Shown piece by piece: positions 15,385-25,477 of a stretch of DNA of 64,000 nucleotides. Origin of the DNA: JBBROS01 sp965260935 (GTDB lineage Bacteria; Pseudomonadota; Alphaproteobacteria; Acetobacterales; Acetobacteraceae). The stretch is from the NCBI GenBank assembly GCA_965260935.1, contig OZ253374.1, positions 2,232,001-2,296,000 on the forward strand, read 5' to 3'. The translations under genes and the position numbers were made by a program. The notes below the pieces were generated by a model that ran no database searches, was not told where the DNA came from, and saw nothing but the letters and a program-made list of their open reading frames with translations. Each line of letters starts with the position of its first letter. The first letter of the stretch is position 1.

Positions 15385-16434
15385 ATGTGCACTCGTAGAG
15401 AACTGTCAGGCTTGCCGTCGCTGACGCTAGGCGATGGCCCCGCCGCCGTCCGGCTAGACACGCCCGTTATCCTGGCGCCCATGTCCGGCGTCACCGACCT
15501 GCCGTTCCGGCGTCTGGCAAAACGGCACGGAGCCGGGCTCGTGGTCTCGGAGATGATCGCCTCCTGGGCAATGGTGCGGGAGAACCGCACCACCTTGCGT
15601 ATGGCCGAAGTCGACGGCAGCGGCGGCCCCGCCGCTGTCCAGCTCGCCGGCTGTGAGCCGGGAGCCATGGCGGAAGCCGCGCGCATCGCGGTCGGCCACG
15701 GCGCAAACCTGGTCGACATCAACTTCGGCTGCCCAGTGAAAAAGGTCGCCGTCGGACAGGCCGCAGGTTCGGCGCTGATGCGCGACGAACGCGCCGCCGC
15801 CCGCCTGCTCGAAGCAACCGTGAAATCCGTCGCCGTCCCCGTCACTCTCAAGATGAGGATGGGCTGGGACCACGCCAACCTCAACGCCCCGAACCTCGCC
15901 CGCATCGCCCAGGAGTGCGGCATCCGCATGGTCACGGTGCATGGCCGCACCCGCCAGCAGTTCTACGCCGGCGTCGCCGACTGGCGTTTCGTCGCCCAAG
16001 TCAAGGCGGCGGTCTCGATCCCGGTCATCGTCAACGGCGACATCCTGACCGAAAACGACGCCGCCGAGGCGCTGGCGCGATCCGGCGCGGACGGCGTGAT
16101 GATCGGCCGCGGCTGCTACGGTCGCCCCTGGTTCCCGGCCCAGGTGGCGGCCTACCTCGCTACCGGCACGCCGCAAGCGGACCCGTCGCTGCGCGAGCAG
16201 AAACGCGTATTACTCGATCATTACGAGGCCATGCTCATGCACTGCGGCATCGAAGCCGGCGTCCGCGTCGCGCGCAAGCACGTTTCCTGGTACTCGCGCG
16301 GGCTTCCGGGTTCCGCCGAGTTCCGCGCCGCCGTCAACCGCACGCCCTCGGCCGAGGCCGTCCGTTCGCTGATCGACTCCTTCTACGATCCGTTGATCGA
16401 GCGCGGCATCCGGCACGAGGCGCTTGCGGCATGA
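15385..16434 (+). CDS. dusB: tRNA-dihydrouridine synthase DusB
   Basis: A 349-residue flavoprotein that reduces uridine in tRNA. The TIM-barrel motifs are clear: VILAPMSGVTDLPFRRLAKR, the catalytic cysteine in INFGCPVKKV, GSALMRD, VTLKMRMGW, VHGRTRQQFYAG and the FMN phosphate site VNGDI...GADGVMIGRG. ATG 15385 is used; a TTG at 15346 is an alternative. The gene (called nifR3 in older literature) overlaps ntrB by four bases, the classic dusB-ntrB-ntrC operon of alphaproteobacteria. Confidence 0.93.
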   Translation: MCTRRELSGLPSLTLGDGPAAVRLDTPVILAPMSGVTDLPFRRLAKRHGAGLVVSEMIASWAMVRENRTTLRMAEVDGSGGPAAVQLAGCEPGAMAEAARIAVGHGANLVDINFGCPVKKVAVGQAAGSALMRDERAAARLLEATVKSVAVPVTLKMRMGWDHANLNAPNLARIAQECGIRMVTVHGRTRQQFYAGVADWRFVAQVKAAVSIPVIVNGDILTENDAAEALARSGADGVMIGRGCYGRPWFPAQVAAYLATGTPQADPSLREQKRVLLDHYEAMLMHCGIEAGVRVARKHVSWYSRGLPGSAEFRAAVNRTPSAEAVRSLIDSFYDPLIERGIRHEALAA

Positions 16435-17580
16435 AGGCCGCGCTGCTCCGCCGGCGGACGGCCCTGGTCGAGCGCATCTCCCCCCGTCCGCCCAGCATGG
16501 ACGCGATGGCGGTGTTAAGCGCCCTGCCGGTCCCGACCGTGGTGCTCGATCCAAACAACCGCTTCCGCTACGCCAACCATGCCGCCGAACAGTTTCTCGG
16601 CCTGTCCATGCAGCAGCTCGCCCTGATCGCGCTCGATGGCCTGCTGCCGCAGGACAACCCGATTTTCAGCCTGTTGGATCAGGTCCGGGCCCAAGGCGTC
16701 ACGATCGCCGACCACGATCTGACGCTCGAAGGCCCGCGCCTGCACAAGCCGGGCATCGCCGTCCTGGCTGCCTCGCTCAATGAAGAACCGGGCGTTGTCG
16801 TCCTGACCTTACAGGATAGCTCGGCCGCCCGCGCCCTGGACCGGCAAACGGCGTTCCGCGGCGCCGCGCGCAGCGTGGCTGGCATGTCCGCAATCCTGGC
16901 GCACGAGGTGAAGAACCCGCTATCCGGTATCCGCGGCGCAGCCCAACTGCTTGAAAACACCGTGTCCGCACCCGATCAGGAACTCACGGTGCTGATCCGC
17001 GACGAGGCGGACCGCATCCGCGCCTTGGTTGATCGGATGGAAGTCTTCGGCGACAAGCCGATCGAGCGCCGGGCCGTCAACATTCACCGCGTGCTCGAAC
17101 ACGTCCGGCGGCTCGCCCACAGCGGTTTCGCCCACGATCTGCGCATCAACGAGCACTACGACCCCTCGCTGCCCCCCGTCTGGGCCAACCGCGACCAGCT
17201 CGTGCAAGTCATGCTGAACTTGGTGAAGAACGCCGCGGAAGCCATTGCCTCTGATGAAGACATGGTGCGCAGAGGCGGCGGCGAGATCACCCTGACAACC
17301 GCCTACCAACACGGCATCCGCCTCGCCATGCCCGGCAGCGCGCGGCGTCAGCAAGTTCCCCTCGTCGTCACCGTCCGCGACAACGGGCCAGGCATCCCCG
17401 ACGACATGCGCCAATACCTCTACGAACCGTTCGTCAGCAGCAAGCCGGCTGGCAGCGGCCTGGGCTTGGCGCTCGTCGCCAAGATCGTCGGCGATCACGA
17501 CGGCCTCGTCGAGGTGGACAGCCGGCCAGGCCGCACCGAATTCCGCCTCTGCCTTCCGGTCGTCTCCGAGACCGAGACAG

Positions 17581-17591
<11 letters not shown>
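16431..17591 (+). CDS. ntrB: nitrogen regulation sensor kinase NtrB
   Basis: A 386-residue soluble histidine kinase that phosphorylates NtrC in response to nitrogen status through PII. A PAS domain lies at about 25-130 (ALPVPTVVLDPNNRFRYANH). The DHp helix has the phospho-acceptor His158 in ILAHEVKNPLSGIRGAAQLL. The ATPase domain has LNLVKNAAEAI (N box), VRDNGPGIP (G1) and GSGLGLALVAKIV (G2). It overlaps dusB upstream and ntrC downstream, so the three are cotranscribed. Confidence 0.94.
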
Positions 17592-19053
<1,462 letters not shown>

Positions 19054-19171
19054 TATGTCGAGGCCAGCGTTGGCTGCTGAATGGTGGTGACGAACGCGTC
19101 GCGCAGGTAAGCAGGTAAGGAGCGAAAGTCCCGTGCCGTACCAATCAACGCCTCAGGCGGAACGGATGCTG

Positions 19172-19221
19172 GTGGCCTGCCCCAGAAGTCCGTTTTCGGA
19201 CTTCTGGGATAAGCAGGCCAC
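19172..19221. repeat. 50-bp nested palindrome between ntrC and ntrY
   Basis: A 12-bp perfect arm (19181-19192 with 19197-19208) closes on a TTTT loop. It is enclosed by a second 9-bp perfect arm (19172-19180 with 19213-19221) offset by four unpaired bases. It may terminate ntrC transcription although no T-run follows, or it may be a small mobile palindrome; a CTAG-ended element lies 11 bases downstream. Confidence 0.75.
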
Positions 19222-19232
19222 GAAAACAAAGG

Positions 19233-19288
19233 CTAGTGTCCCGACGCACGCGATTTCAGCACGACGGATTTCTGAACCGGGACACTAG
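19233..19288 (+). mobile_element. CTAG-ended palindromic element (MITE-like), copy 1
   Basis: A 56-bp element with an 11-bp perfect inverted repeat: CTAGTGTCCCG at 19233-19243 and CGGGACACTAG at 19278-19288. Its left part matches the elements at 48715 and 51632 (CTAGTG, CGAC, CA and GC in register), and TTCTGAA recurs before the right arm. It ends one base before the GTG chosen for ntrY. IS630-type transposons target CTAG, so a non-autonomous derivative is a reasonable but unproven identity. Confidence 0.5.
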
Positions 19289-19289
19289 C

Positions 19290-21521
19290 GTGAACATATC
19301 CATCGACCCCCGCGCGCTCCGTGCCCGCCGCCCGCGCTCCTGGCCCCGGCGTCTCGCCGACTTGCTGCTGGGCAAGGTCGCGACCCTCGTCCTCGCCGCC
19401 GCGGCACTCGCGCTCGGCATCGGCACGTTCGTCGCCTTGTCGGGCGGGATCGAGCTGTCGCGGCGTCCGAACCTCATCTTCGCGATGGTGCTCTCCAACC
19501 TGTTCGTGCTGCTGCTGCTCGGCGCGGTCCTCGCCGGGCGCATCACCCGGGTCTGGGTCGACCGTCGCCGCGGCTCCGCCGGCTCGCGCTTGCATGTCCG
19601 CCTGGTCATGCTGTTCAGCGTCGTGGCCGTCACGCCCACCATCGTCGTCGCCGTGTTCGCCACCGCCTTCTTCAATCTCGGCATCCAGGCCTGGTTCAAC
19701 GACCGCGTCCGCACCGCGCTGAACGAGAGCCTGGAAGCCTCCCGCGGCTACCTCGAGGAGCACCGCAACAACATCCGCGCCGACGCGCTCGGCATGGCCA
19801 ACGACCTGTCCCGAGCCGGGCAACTGTTCTACAACGACCCGGCCGCCTTCGTGCAGATCCTGCAACAGCAAACCGTCCTGCGCGGCCTGACCGAAGCCAT
19901 CGTCTACGAGCCGATCACCAACCAGGTCGTCGCCGGCGTCGGCGCGATGGCCGGCTACGGCGTCGAGCCGGCGCCGCCGGACGCGACCGAACTGGCCCGG
20001 TCCGGCGAAGTCGCCGTTATCGGCTCCCCGGACGGCAGCAAGGTCCGCGCCGTCGTGCAGTTCAGCGAGACCCCAACCCTGATGCTGCTCATCGGACGCC
20101 CGGTCGACCCGCAGATCCTCGGCCACATGTCCCGCACCGAGCAGGCCGTCGCCGAATACCGCCGTCTCGACAAGAACCGCTCCGGCCTGCAGGTCACCTT
20201 CGCCCTCATTTTCGCCCTCGTCGCCCTGCTCGTGCTGTCCGCCGCCATCCTGATCGGCCTCGTGCTCGCCAATCAGATCGCCCGCCCGATCGGGCGTCTG
20301 ATCCTCGCCGCGGAACGGGTCCGCGCCGGCGACCTCGGCGTCCGCGTGCCCGAGATGCAGAGCGAGGACGAGGTCGCCGGCCTGTCGCGCGCCTTCAACC
20401 GGATGACCGGCCAGCTCGCCTCCCAACGCGGCGAGCTGATGGACGCCTACAGCCAGATCGATGCCCGGCGGCAGTTCACCGAGACGGTGCTGGCAGGCGT
20501 CTCCGCCGGCGTCATCGGCCTCGATCCCGACGGCCGCATCGAGCTGCCCAACCAAGCGGCGGGCCTCCTGCTCGGCCAGGATCTGATGGGCGCGGTCGGA
20601 GCCGATCTCGGCGAAACGGTCCCCCAGTTCGCAGCCCTGCTCGAACAGGTCAGGGCCAACCCGGACCGCCCGCGCACCGAGGAGATCGAAATCGGCCCCG
20701 CCCAGAAGCGCCGCAACCTGCTCGTGCGGATCGGCGCCGACAGCCGCGGCGGCCGCCCGCACGGCTTCGTCGTCACCTTCGACGACATCACCGAGCTTCA
20801 AGCCGCCCAGCGCAAGGCCGCCTGGGCCGACGTCGCCCGCCGCATCGCCCACGAGATCAAGAACCCGCTCACCCCCATCCAGCTCAGCGCCGAACGCCTC
20901 AAGCGCCGCTTCACCCGCGAGATCACGTCCGACCCCGACACCTTCGCCCAGTGCGCCGACACCATCGTCCGCCATGTCGAGGACATCGGCCGCATGGTCG
21001 ACGAGTTCTCCGCCTTCGCCCGGATGCCCCAACCCGTGCTCCGCCCCGAGGATGTCGGCCGCATCGCCCGCGAGGCCCTCGTCCTCCAACGCAGCGCCCG
21101 CCCGGAAATCGTCTGGACCACCGACATCCCCGACCGCGGCCCGATGGCCCAGTGCGACCGCCGCCTGCTCGGCCAAGCCCTGACCAACTTGCTCCAGAAC
21201 GCGGCCGACGCCGTGGCCATGCGCCCGCGCGGGGCAGGGGAGCCCGCCGGCCAAATCACGGTCCGCGTCGGCACGGACGGCCCGATGGCGATGGTCCAGG
21301 TCGAGGACGACGGCGTGGGCCTGCCGCAGGAGGACCGCGCTCGCCTGACCGAGCCTTACGTCACCCACAAGGCGAAAGGCACCGGCCTCGGCCTGGCTAT
21401 CGTCAAGAAGATTTTGGAAGACCACGGCGGCCGGCTCGACCTCGACGACCGCGCCGACGGCCACGGAGCCGCCGCCACCCTGGCCCTGCCGCTGATTGTG
21501 CCAAGCCCCGCCGAGGTTTAA
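19290..21521 (+). CDS. ntrY: nitrogen regulation sensor kinase NtrY
   Basis: A 743-residue membrane histidine kinase. Hydrophobic segments at about 30-52, 62-83 and 105-127 precede a periplasmic stretch, a further helix at about 300-328, a HAMP domain (NQIARPIGRLI), a PAS domain (about 390-500), and the kinase core with His521 in RIAHEIKNPLTPIQLSAERL. The ATPase motifs are LLQNAADAV, VEDDGVGLP and GTGLGLAIVKKIL. The start is uncertain: GTG 19290 directly follows a palindromic element and lacks a clear ribosome binding site, and the frame is open to 19236. It pairs with NtrX. Confidence 0.92.
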   Translation: MNISIDPRALRARRPRSWPRRLADLLLGKVATLVLAAAALALGIGTFVALSGGIELSRRPNLIFAMVLSNLFVLLLLGAVLAGRITRVWVDRRRGSAGSRLHVRLVMLFSVVAVTPTIVVAVFATAFFNLGIQAWFNDRVRTALNESLEASRGYLEEHRNNIRADALGMANDLSRAGQLFYNDPAAFVQILQQQTVLRGLTEAIVYEPITNQVVAGVGAMAGYGVEPAPPDATELARSGEVAVIGSPDGSKVRAVVQFSETPTLMLLIGRPVDPQILGHMSRTEQAVAEYRRLDKNRSGLQVTFALIFALVALLVLSAAILIGLVLANQIARPIGRLILAAERVRAGDLGVRVPEMQSEDEVAGLSRAFNRMTGQLASQRGELMDAYSQIDARRQFTETVLAGVSAGVIGLDPDGRIELPNQAAGLLLGQDLMGAVGADLGETVPQFAALLEQVRANPDRPRTEEIEIGPAQKRRNLLVRIGADSRGGRPHGFVVTFDDITELQAAQRKAAWADVARRIAHEIKNPLTPIQLSAERLKRRFTREITSDPDTFAQCADTIVRHVEDIGRMVDEFSAFARMPQPVLRPEDVGRIAREALVLQRSARPEIVWTTDIPDRGPMAQCDRRLLGQALTNLLQNAADAVAMRPRGAGEPAGQITVRVGTDGPMAMVQVEDDGVGLPQEDRARLTEPYVTHKAKGTGLGLAIVKKILEDHGGRLDLDDRADGHGAAATLALPLIVPSPAEV

Positions 21522-21531
21522 GCAGGCAGGA

Positions 21532-22929
21532 ATGGCTCAGGAAATTCTCATCGTTGACGACGAACCGGACATTCGGCTCCTGATCGAAGGCGTCCTGGAA
21601 GACGAGGGATACGCTGTCCGGCAGGCCGGCGACAGCGACGCGGCGGTCGCGGCCTTCCGGCACCGCCTCCCGTCCCTGGTCATCCTCGACGTTTGGCTGC
21701 AAGGCTCGAAGCTGGACGGCCTCGGCATTCTGCACAAGCTCCACGAAGAAGAGCCGCATGTCCCGGTGGTGATGATCTCCGGCCACGGCACGATCGAGAC
21801 GGCGGTCAGCGCCATCCAGCACGGCGCTTACGACTTCATCGAGAAGCCGTTCAAGTCCGACCGCCTGCTCCTGATCGTCCGCCGCGCGCTCGAAGCCGCC
21901 CGCCTCGCGCGCGAGAACGCCGAGCTGCGCCTGCGCGCCGGCTTCGAATCCGCCCTGACCGGCGGCAGCCCGGCCATCGCCGCCCTCCGCGCCGCCCTGG
22001 AACGCGTCGCCCCCACCGGCTCGCGCGTCCTGATCAGCGGGCCGGCCGGCTCCGGCAAGGAAGTGGCGGCCCGAATGGTGCACCAGCGCTCCCGCCGGGC
22101 CGATGGCCCCTTCGTCGCCCTCAACTGCGCCACCCTCAACCCGGCCCGCTTCGAGGAGGAGTTGTTCGGCGTCGAGGCCGGGGCCGACGCCGCCGCCGCT
22201 CCCCGCCGCGCCGGCGTGCTCGAACGCGCCCACGGCGGCACCCTGCTGCTCGACGAAGTGGCCGACATGCCGCTCGAAACCCAAGGCAAGATCGTCCGCG
22301 CGCTCCAGGACCAGACCTTCGAGCGCCTGGGCGGCTCGCAACGCGTCAAGGTCGACGTCCGCGTCCTCGCCACCACCAACAGGGACCTGCAGCACGAGAT
22401 CGCCGCCGGGCGCTTCCGCGAAGACCTCTACTACCGTCTCGCCGTCGTCCCGGTTCGGATGCCCTCCCTGCGGGAACGCCGCGAGGACGTCCCGGAGCTG
22501 GCCCGGCATTTCCTGAAACGCTCCGCCGAAACGTCCGGCATTCCCGAACGCGCCCTCTCCACCGACGCGCTGGCCGCGCTGCAAGCCTACGACTGGCCCG
22601 GCAATGTCCGCCAGGTGCGCAACCTGATGGACTGGCTGCTCATCATGGCCCCCGGCCACGCTAGCGACCCGATCCGCGCCGAGATGCTGCCCGCCGAGAT
22701 CAGCCAAGGCGCGCCCACCCTGCTCAGCTCCGACCCGTCCGCCGACCTCATGGCCCTGCCGCTCCGGGAAGCGCGTGACCTGTTCGAAACGCAATACCTC
22801 CACGCCCAGCTTCTCCGCTTCGGCGGCAACATCAGCCGCACGGCAGGCTTCGTCGGCATGGAGCGCAGCGCCTTGCACCGCAAGCTCAAGCAATTGGGCG
22901 TCAACTCCGAGGACCGCGTCCTGCCGTGA
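21532..22929 (+). CDS. ntrX: response regulator NtrX (GAFTGA loop absent)
   Basis: A 465-residue partner of NtrY. The receiver domain has Asp53 in LVILDVWLQGSKLDGLG. The AAA+ domain keeps Walker A (SGPAGSGKE) and GGTLLLDEVADMP. Where NtrC has the GAFTGA sigma-54 loop, this protein reads FGVEAGADAAAAPRRAGVLE. That loss is typical of alphaproteobacterial NtrX and implies action without sigma-54 contact. A Fis-type helix-turn-helix ends the protein (ISRTAGFVGMERSALHRKLK). ATG 21532 follows AGGCAGGA, and the stop overlaps the GTG of the aminotransferase gene. Confidence 0.93.
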   Translation: MAQEILIVDDEPDIRLLIEGVLEDEGYAVRQAGDSDAAVAAFRHRLPSLVILDVWLQGSKLDGLGILHKLHEEEPHVPVVMISGHGTIETAVSAIQHGAYDFIEKPFKSDRLLLIVRRALEAARLARENAELRLRAGFESALTGGSPAIAALRAALERVAPTGSRVLISGPAGSGKEVAARMVHQRSRRADGPFVALNCATLNPARFEEELFGVEAGADAAAAPRRAGVLERAHGGTLLLDEVADMPLETQGKIVRALQDQTFERLGGSQRVKVDVRVLATTNRDLQHEIAAGRFREDLYYRLAVVPVRMPSLRERREDVPELARHFLKRSAETSGIPERALSTDALAALQAYDWPGNVRQVRNLMDWLLIMAPGHASDPIRAEMLPAEISQGAPTLLSSDPSADLMALPLREARDLFETQYLHAQLLRFGGNISRTAGFVGMERSALHRKLKQLGVNSEDRVLP

Positions 22930-23795
22930 GCCGGATCGCCTACGTCAACGGCGCTTACGTCCCGCAGCGCCACGCATCGGTCAACGTCGAGGACCGAGGC
23001 TACCAGTTCGCCGACGGCATCTACGAGGTCGTCCACCTCCACCGCGGCCGCTTTGTCGATTGGGACCTGCACTTCGCCCGCCTCGAACGCTCATTGCGGG
23101 AGGTGCGCATCGCCATGCCCATGGCCCGCGCCGCCCTCGAAGGCGTGTTGGCCGAAGTCGCCCGCCGCAACCGCGTGCAAAACGGCCTGCTCTACATGCA
23201 GGTCACCCGCGGCGTCGCCCGCCGCGACCACGCCTTCCCGCCCGCGGAAACGCCCCCGAGCCTCGTGGTCACGGTCCGCCGCATCCCCGCCTACCCGGCG
23301 CAAGTGGACCGCTGGGCCACGCAGGTCATCTCGCACCCGGACGAACGCTGGGCGCGGCGGGACATCAAATCCGTGGGCCTGCTGCCGAACGTGCTGGCCC
23401 GGCAAGCGGCCCGCGAGCGCGGCGCATCCGAAGCCATCCTGTTCGATGCCGATGGGATGGTAACGGAGGGCGCCGCCACCAGCTTCTGGATCGTCGATCA
23501 GTCCGGCGTCCTGCGCTGCCCGCCCCAGTCCCACGCCATCCTTCCCGGCTGCACCCGCGCCGCCCTGGAAGCCGAGATGAAGGCGGAAGGCATCGCGTTC
23601 GAGGCGCAAGCGTTCAGCCTCGGCGAAGCCCGCTCGGCGCAGGAGGCGTTCCTCACCAGCGCCACCAGCTTCGTCAAGCCAGTGCTGGCCATCGACGGCG
23701 CCCCGGTCGGCGACGGATCGGTCGGCCCGGTCACGCGCCGCTTGTTCGCCATATTTTCCCGCCATGTCAGCGGGACCCAAGGGAACGCGGCATAG
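22926..23795 (+). CDS. dat: D-amino-acid aminotransferase (class IV)
   Basis: A 289-residue fold-type IV PLP aminotransferase. The start YVNGAYVPQRHASVNVEDRG and YQFADGIYEVVHLHRG match D-alanine aminotransferases. The PLP lysine lies in RRDIKSVGLLPNVLARQAA, followed by EAILFDADGMVTEGAATSFW and AFLTSATSFVKPVLAID. It overlaps ntrX (GTG inside the stop), giving the ntrX-dat-hfq-hflX order seen across Rhodospirillales. Likely substrates are D-alanine, D-glutamate and 2-oxoacids; branched-chain activity cannot be excluded from sequence. Confidence 0.88.
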   Translation: MSRIAYVNGAYVPQRHASVNVEDRGYQFADGIYEVVHLHRGRFVDWDLHFARLERSLREVRIAMPMARAALEGVLAEVARRNRVQNGLLYMQVTRGVARRDHAFPPAETPPSLVVTVRRIPAYPAQVDRWATQVISHPDERWARRDIKSVGLLPNVLARQAARERGASEAILFDADGMVTEGAATSFWIVDQSGVLRCPPQSHAILPGCTRAALEAEMKAEGIAFEAQAFSLGEARSAQEAFLTSATSFVKPVLAIDGAPVGDGSVGPVTRRLFAIFSRHVSGTQGNAA

Positions 23796-23925
23796 ATTGC
23801 TGCGGTGCAGCACGGCTTGCCCTTCGCCCACGCTGCGCTAAATTGCCGGGTGCCGCCCCCATAAGGCGGGTTAACCTTCCGCCCGAGGCTGAAACCTGGG
23901 GCGGACAACAAGAAGGACACGATAC

Positions 23926-24207
23926 GTGGCCGACAAATCCCAAAACGTGCAGGACGTTTTCCTGAATCATGTCCGCAAGGCAAAGACCCCCGTAACCGTG
24001 TTCCTGGTCAACGGCGTCAAGCTTCAGGGCATCATCACCTGGTTCGACAACTTCTCCATGTTGCTCCGCCGCGACGGCCATACCCAGCTCGTCTACAAGC
24101 ACGCCATCAGCACGGTCATGCCCGGCGCGCCGATCCAGCTCTTCGACCCGGCAAAAGCCGAGATGCCCGCAAGCCAGGAGCCAGTCGCTGCCTCAGCAAT
24201 CGCGTAA
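23926..24207 (+). CDS. hfq: RNA chaperone Hfq
   Basis: A 93-residue Hfq, the hexameric Sm-like protein that pairs small RNAs with mRNAs. Sm1 is NVQDVFLNHVRKAKTPVTVF with LVNGVKLQGIITWFDNF, and Sm2 is LVYKHAISTVMP. The C-terminal tail is short (about 20 residues), as in alphaproteobacteria. The start is GTG 23926 with AAGGA eight bases upstream. hflX begins inside its last codons in another frame. Confidence 0.95.
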   Translation: MADKSQNVQDVFLNHVRKAKTPVTVFLVNGVKLQGIITWFDNFSMLLRRDGHTQLVYKHAISTVMPGAPIQLFDPAKAEMPASQEPVAASAIA

Positions 24208-25477
24208 CGCCGCCGCGCCCACCCGCGCGGCCGTCGTCCTGCCCTGGGAGAAACCCAACCGGCAGGACGGCTCCCGTGCGGCCGAGGCGCAGCTTGCCGA
24301 GGCGGTCGGACTCGCCTCCTCCATCGGCCTCGTCGCCGTCCACACCGCCATCTTGCCCTTGCGTGCGCGCCGGGCGTCCACGCTGATGGGCGAAGGGCAG
24401 ATCGAGAACGTTGCCCAATCGGTCAAGGCCGAAGAGGTCAGCGTCGCCGTCGTCGATGCCCAACTCAGCCCCGTCCAGCAACGCAACCTGGAGCGCGCCT
24501 GGGACTGCAAGGTCATCGACCGCACCGGCCTCATCCTCGACATCTTCGGCGAGCGCGCCACCACCCGGGAAGGCTCGCTCCAGGTCGAGCTCGCCCACCT
24601 CGAATACCAGCGCAGCCGCCTGGTCCGCTCCTGGACCCACCTTGAACGCCAGCGCGGCGGCTTCGGCTTCCTCGGCGGCCCCGGCGAGACCCAGATCGAA
24701 GCCGACCGCCGCCTCATCGGCGACCGCATCGTCCGCCTGAAAAAGGAACTCGAAGGCGTCCGCCGCACCCGCGGGCTGCACAGAAATGCCCGCAGTCGCG
24801 TCCCATACCCCATCGTCGCCCTGGTCGGCTACACCAACGCCGGCAAATCCACCCTGTTCAACGCCCTCACCGGCGCCGCGGTCCACGCCGAGGACCAGCT
24901 CTTCGCCACCCTCGACCCGACGATGCGCGGGCTTGACCTGCCCTCCGGCCGCCGGGTCATCCTCTCCGATACTGTCGGCTTCATCAGCGACTTGCCCACC
25001 GAACTGGTTGCCGCCTTCCGCGCCACCCTGGAGGAGGTCGCCGAAGCCGACGTCATCCTCCATGTCCGCGACGCCGCCCACCCCGACAGCGCCGCCCAGC
25101 GCGCCGACGTCATCCAGGTGCTCGAAGGCATGGTGCGCGATGGAACGCTGGACGCCGCCTGGCCAAGCCGCACCGTGGAAGTGCTCAACAAGGCGGACCT
25201 CCTCGGCGGCCCGGCGAACGTCCCCGAGCGCGACGGCGCGGTGGCCGTTTCGGCGATCACCGGGGAAGGCCTGCCCGGCCTGCAACAGGCGGTCGACCAC
25301 CAGATCTCCGCCGGCATGGAAATCGCCGAATACGTCCTGCCTCCGTCCGACGGCGCGCGCATCGCCTGGCTCTACCAGCATGGCGAAATCTTGGAGCGCG
25401 AGGACGCGGAAAACGGCATCCACCTCCGCGCCCGTCTCCTGCCCGCCAACCGCGCCCGCTTCGAGCGTGGCGTCTGA
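24188..25477 (+). CDS. hflX: ribosome-rescue GTPase HflX (non-canonical start)
   Basis: A GTPase that splits stalled or heat-damaged 70S ribosomes. The N-terminal HflX domain (RAAVVLPWEKPNRQDG onward, then LMGEGQIENVAQ) leads to the G domain: G1 VGYTNAGKSTLFNALTG, G3 DTVGFISDLP and G4 NKADLL. Family-like sequence begins near 24200, but no ATG, GTG or TTG occurs in frame until TTG 24353, which would remove about 55 conserved residues. I propose CTG 24188, giving 429 residues, a normal length. The 5' end overlaps hfq by 20 bases, and the stop overlaps the phosphatase ATG. Confidence 0.85.
   Translation: MPQQSRNAAAPTRAAVVLPWEKPNRQDGSRAAEAQLAEAVGLASSIGLVAVHTAILPLRARRASTLMGEGQIENVAQSVKAEEVSVAVVDAQLSPVQQRNLERAWDCKVIDRTGLILDIFGERATTREGSLQVELAHLEYQRSRLVRSWTHLERQRGGFGFLGGPGETQIEADRRLIGDRIVRLKKELEGVRRTRGLHRNARSRVPYPIVALVGYTNAGKSTLFNALTGAAVHAEDQLFATLDPTMRGLDLPSGRRVILSDTVGFISDLPTELVAAFRATLEEVAEADVILHVRDAAHPDSAAQRADVIQVLEGMVRDGTLDAAWPSRTVEVLNKADLLGGPANVPERDGAVAVSAITGEGLPGLQQAVDHQISAGMEIAEYVLPPSDGARIAWLYQHGEILEREDAENGIHLRARLLPANRARFERGV

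Noticed and set aside
19233..21464. 743-codon open frame on the minus strand opposite ntrY
   Set aside because: Low-complexity Asp/Val/Gly/Ala-rich translation typical of antisense shadows; ntrY is intact on the plus strand.
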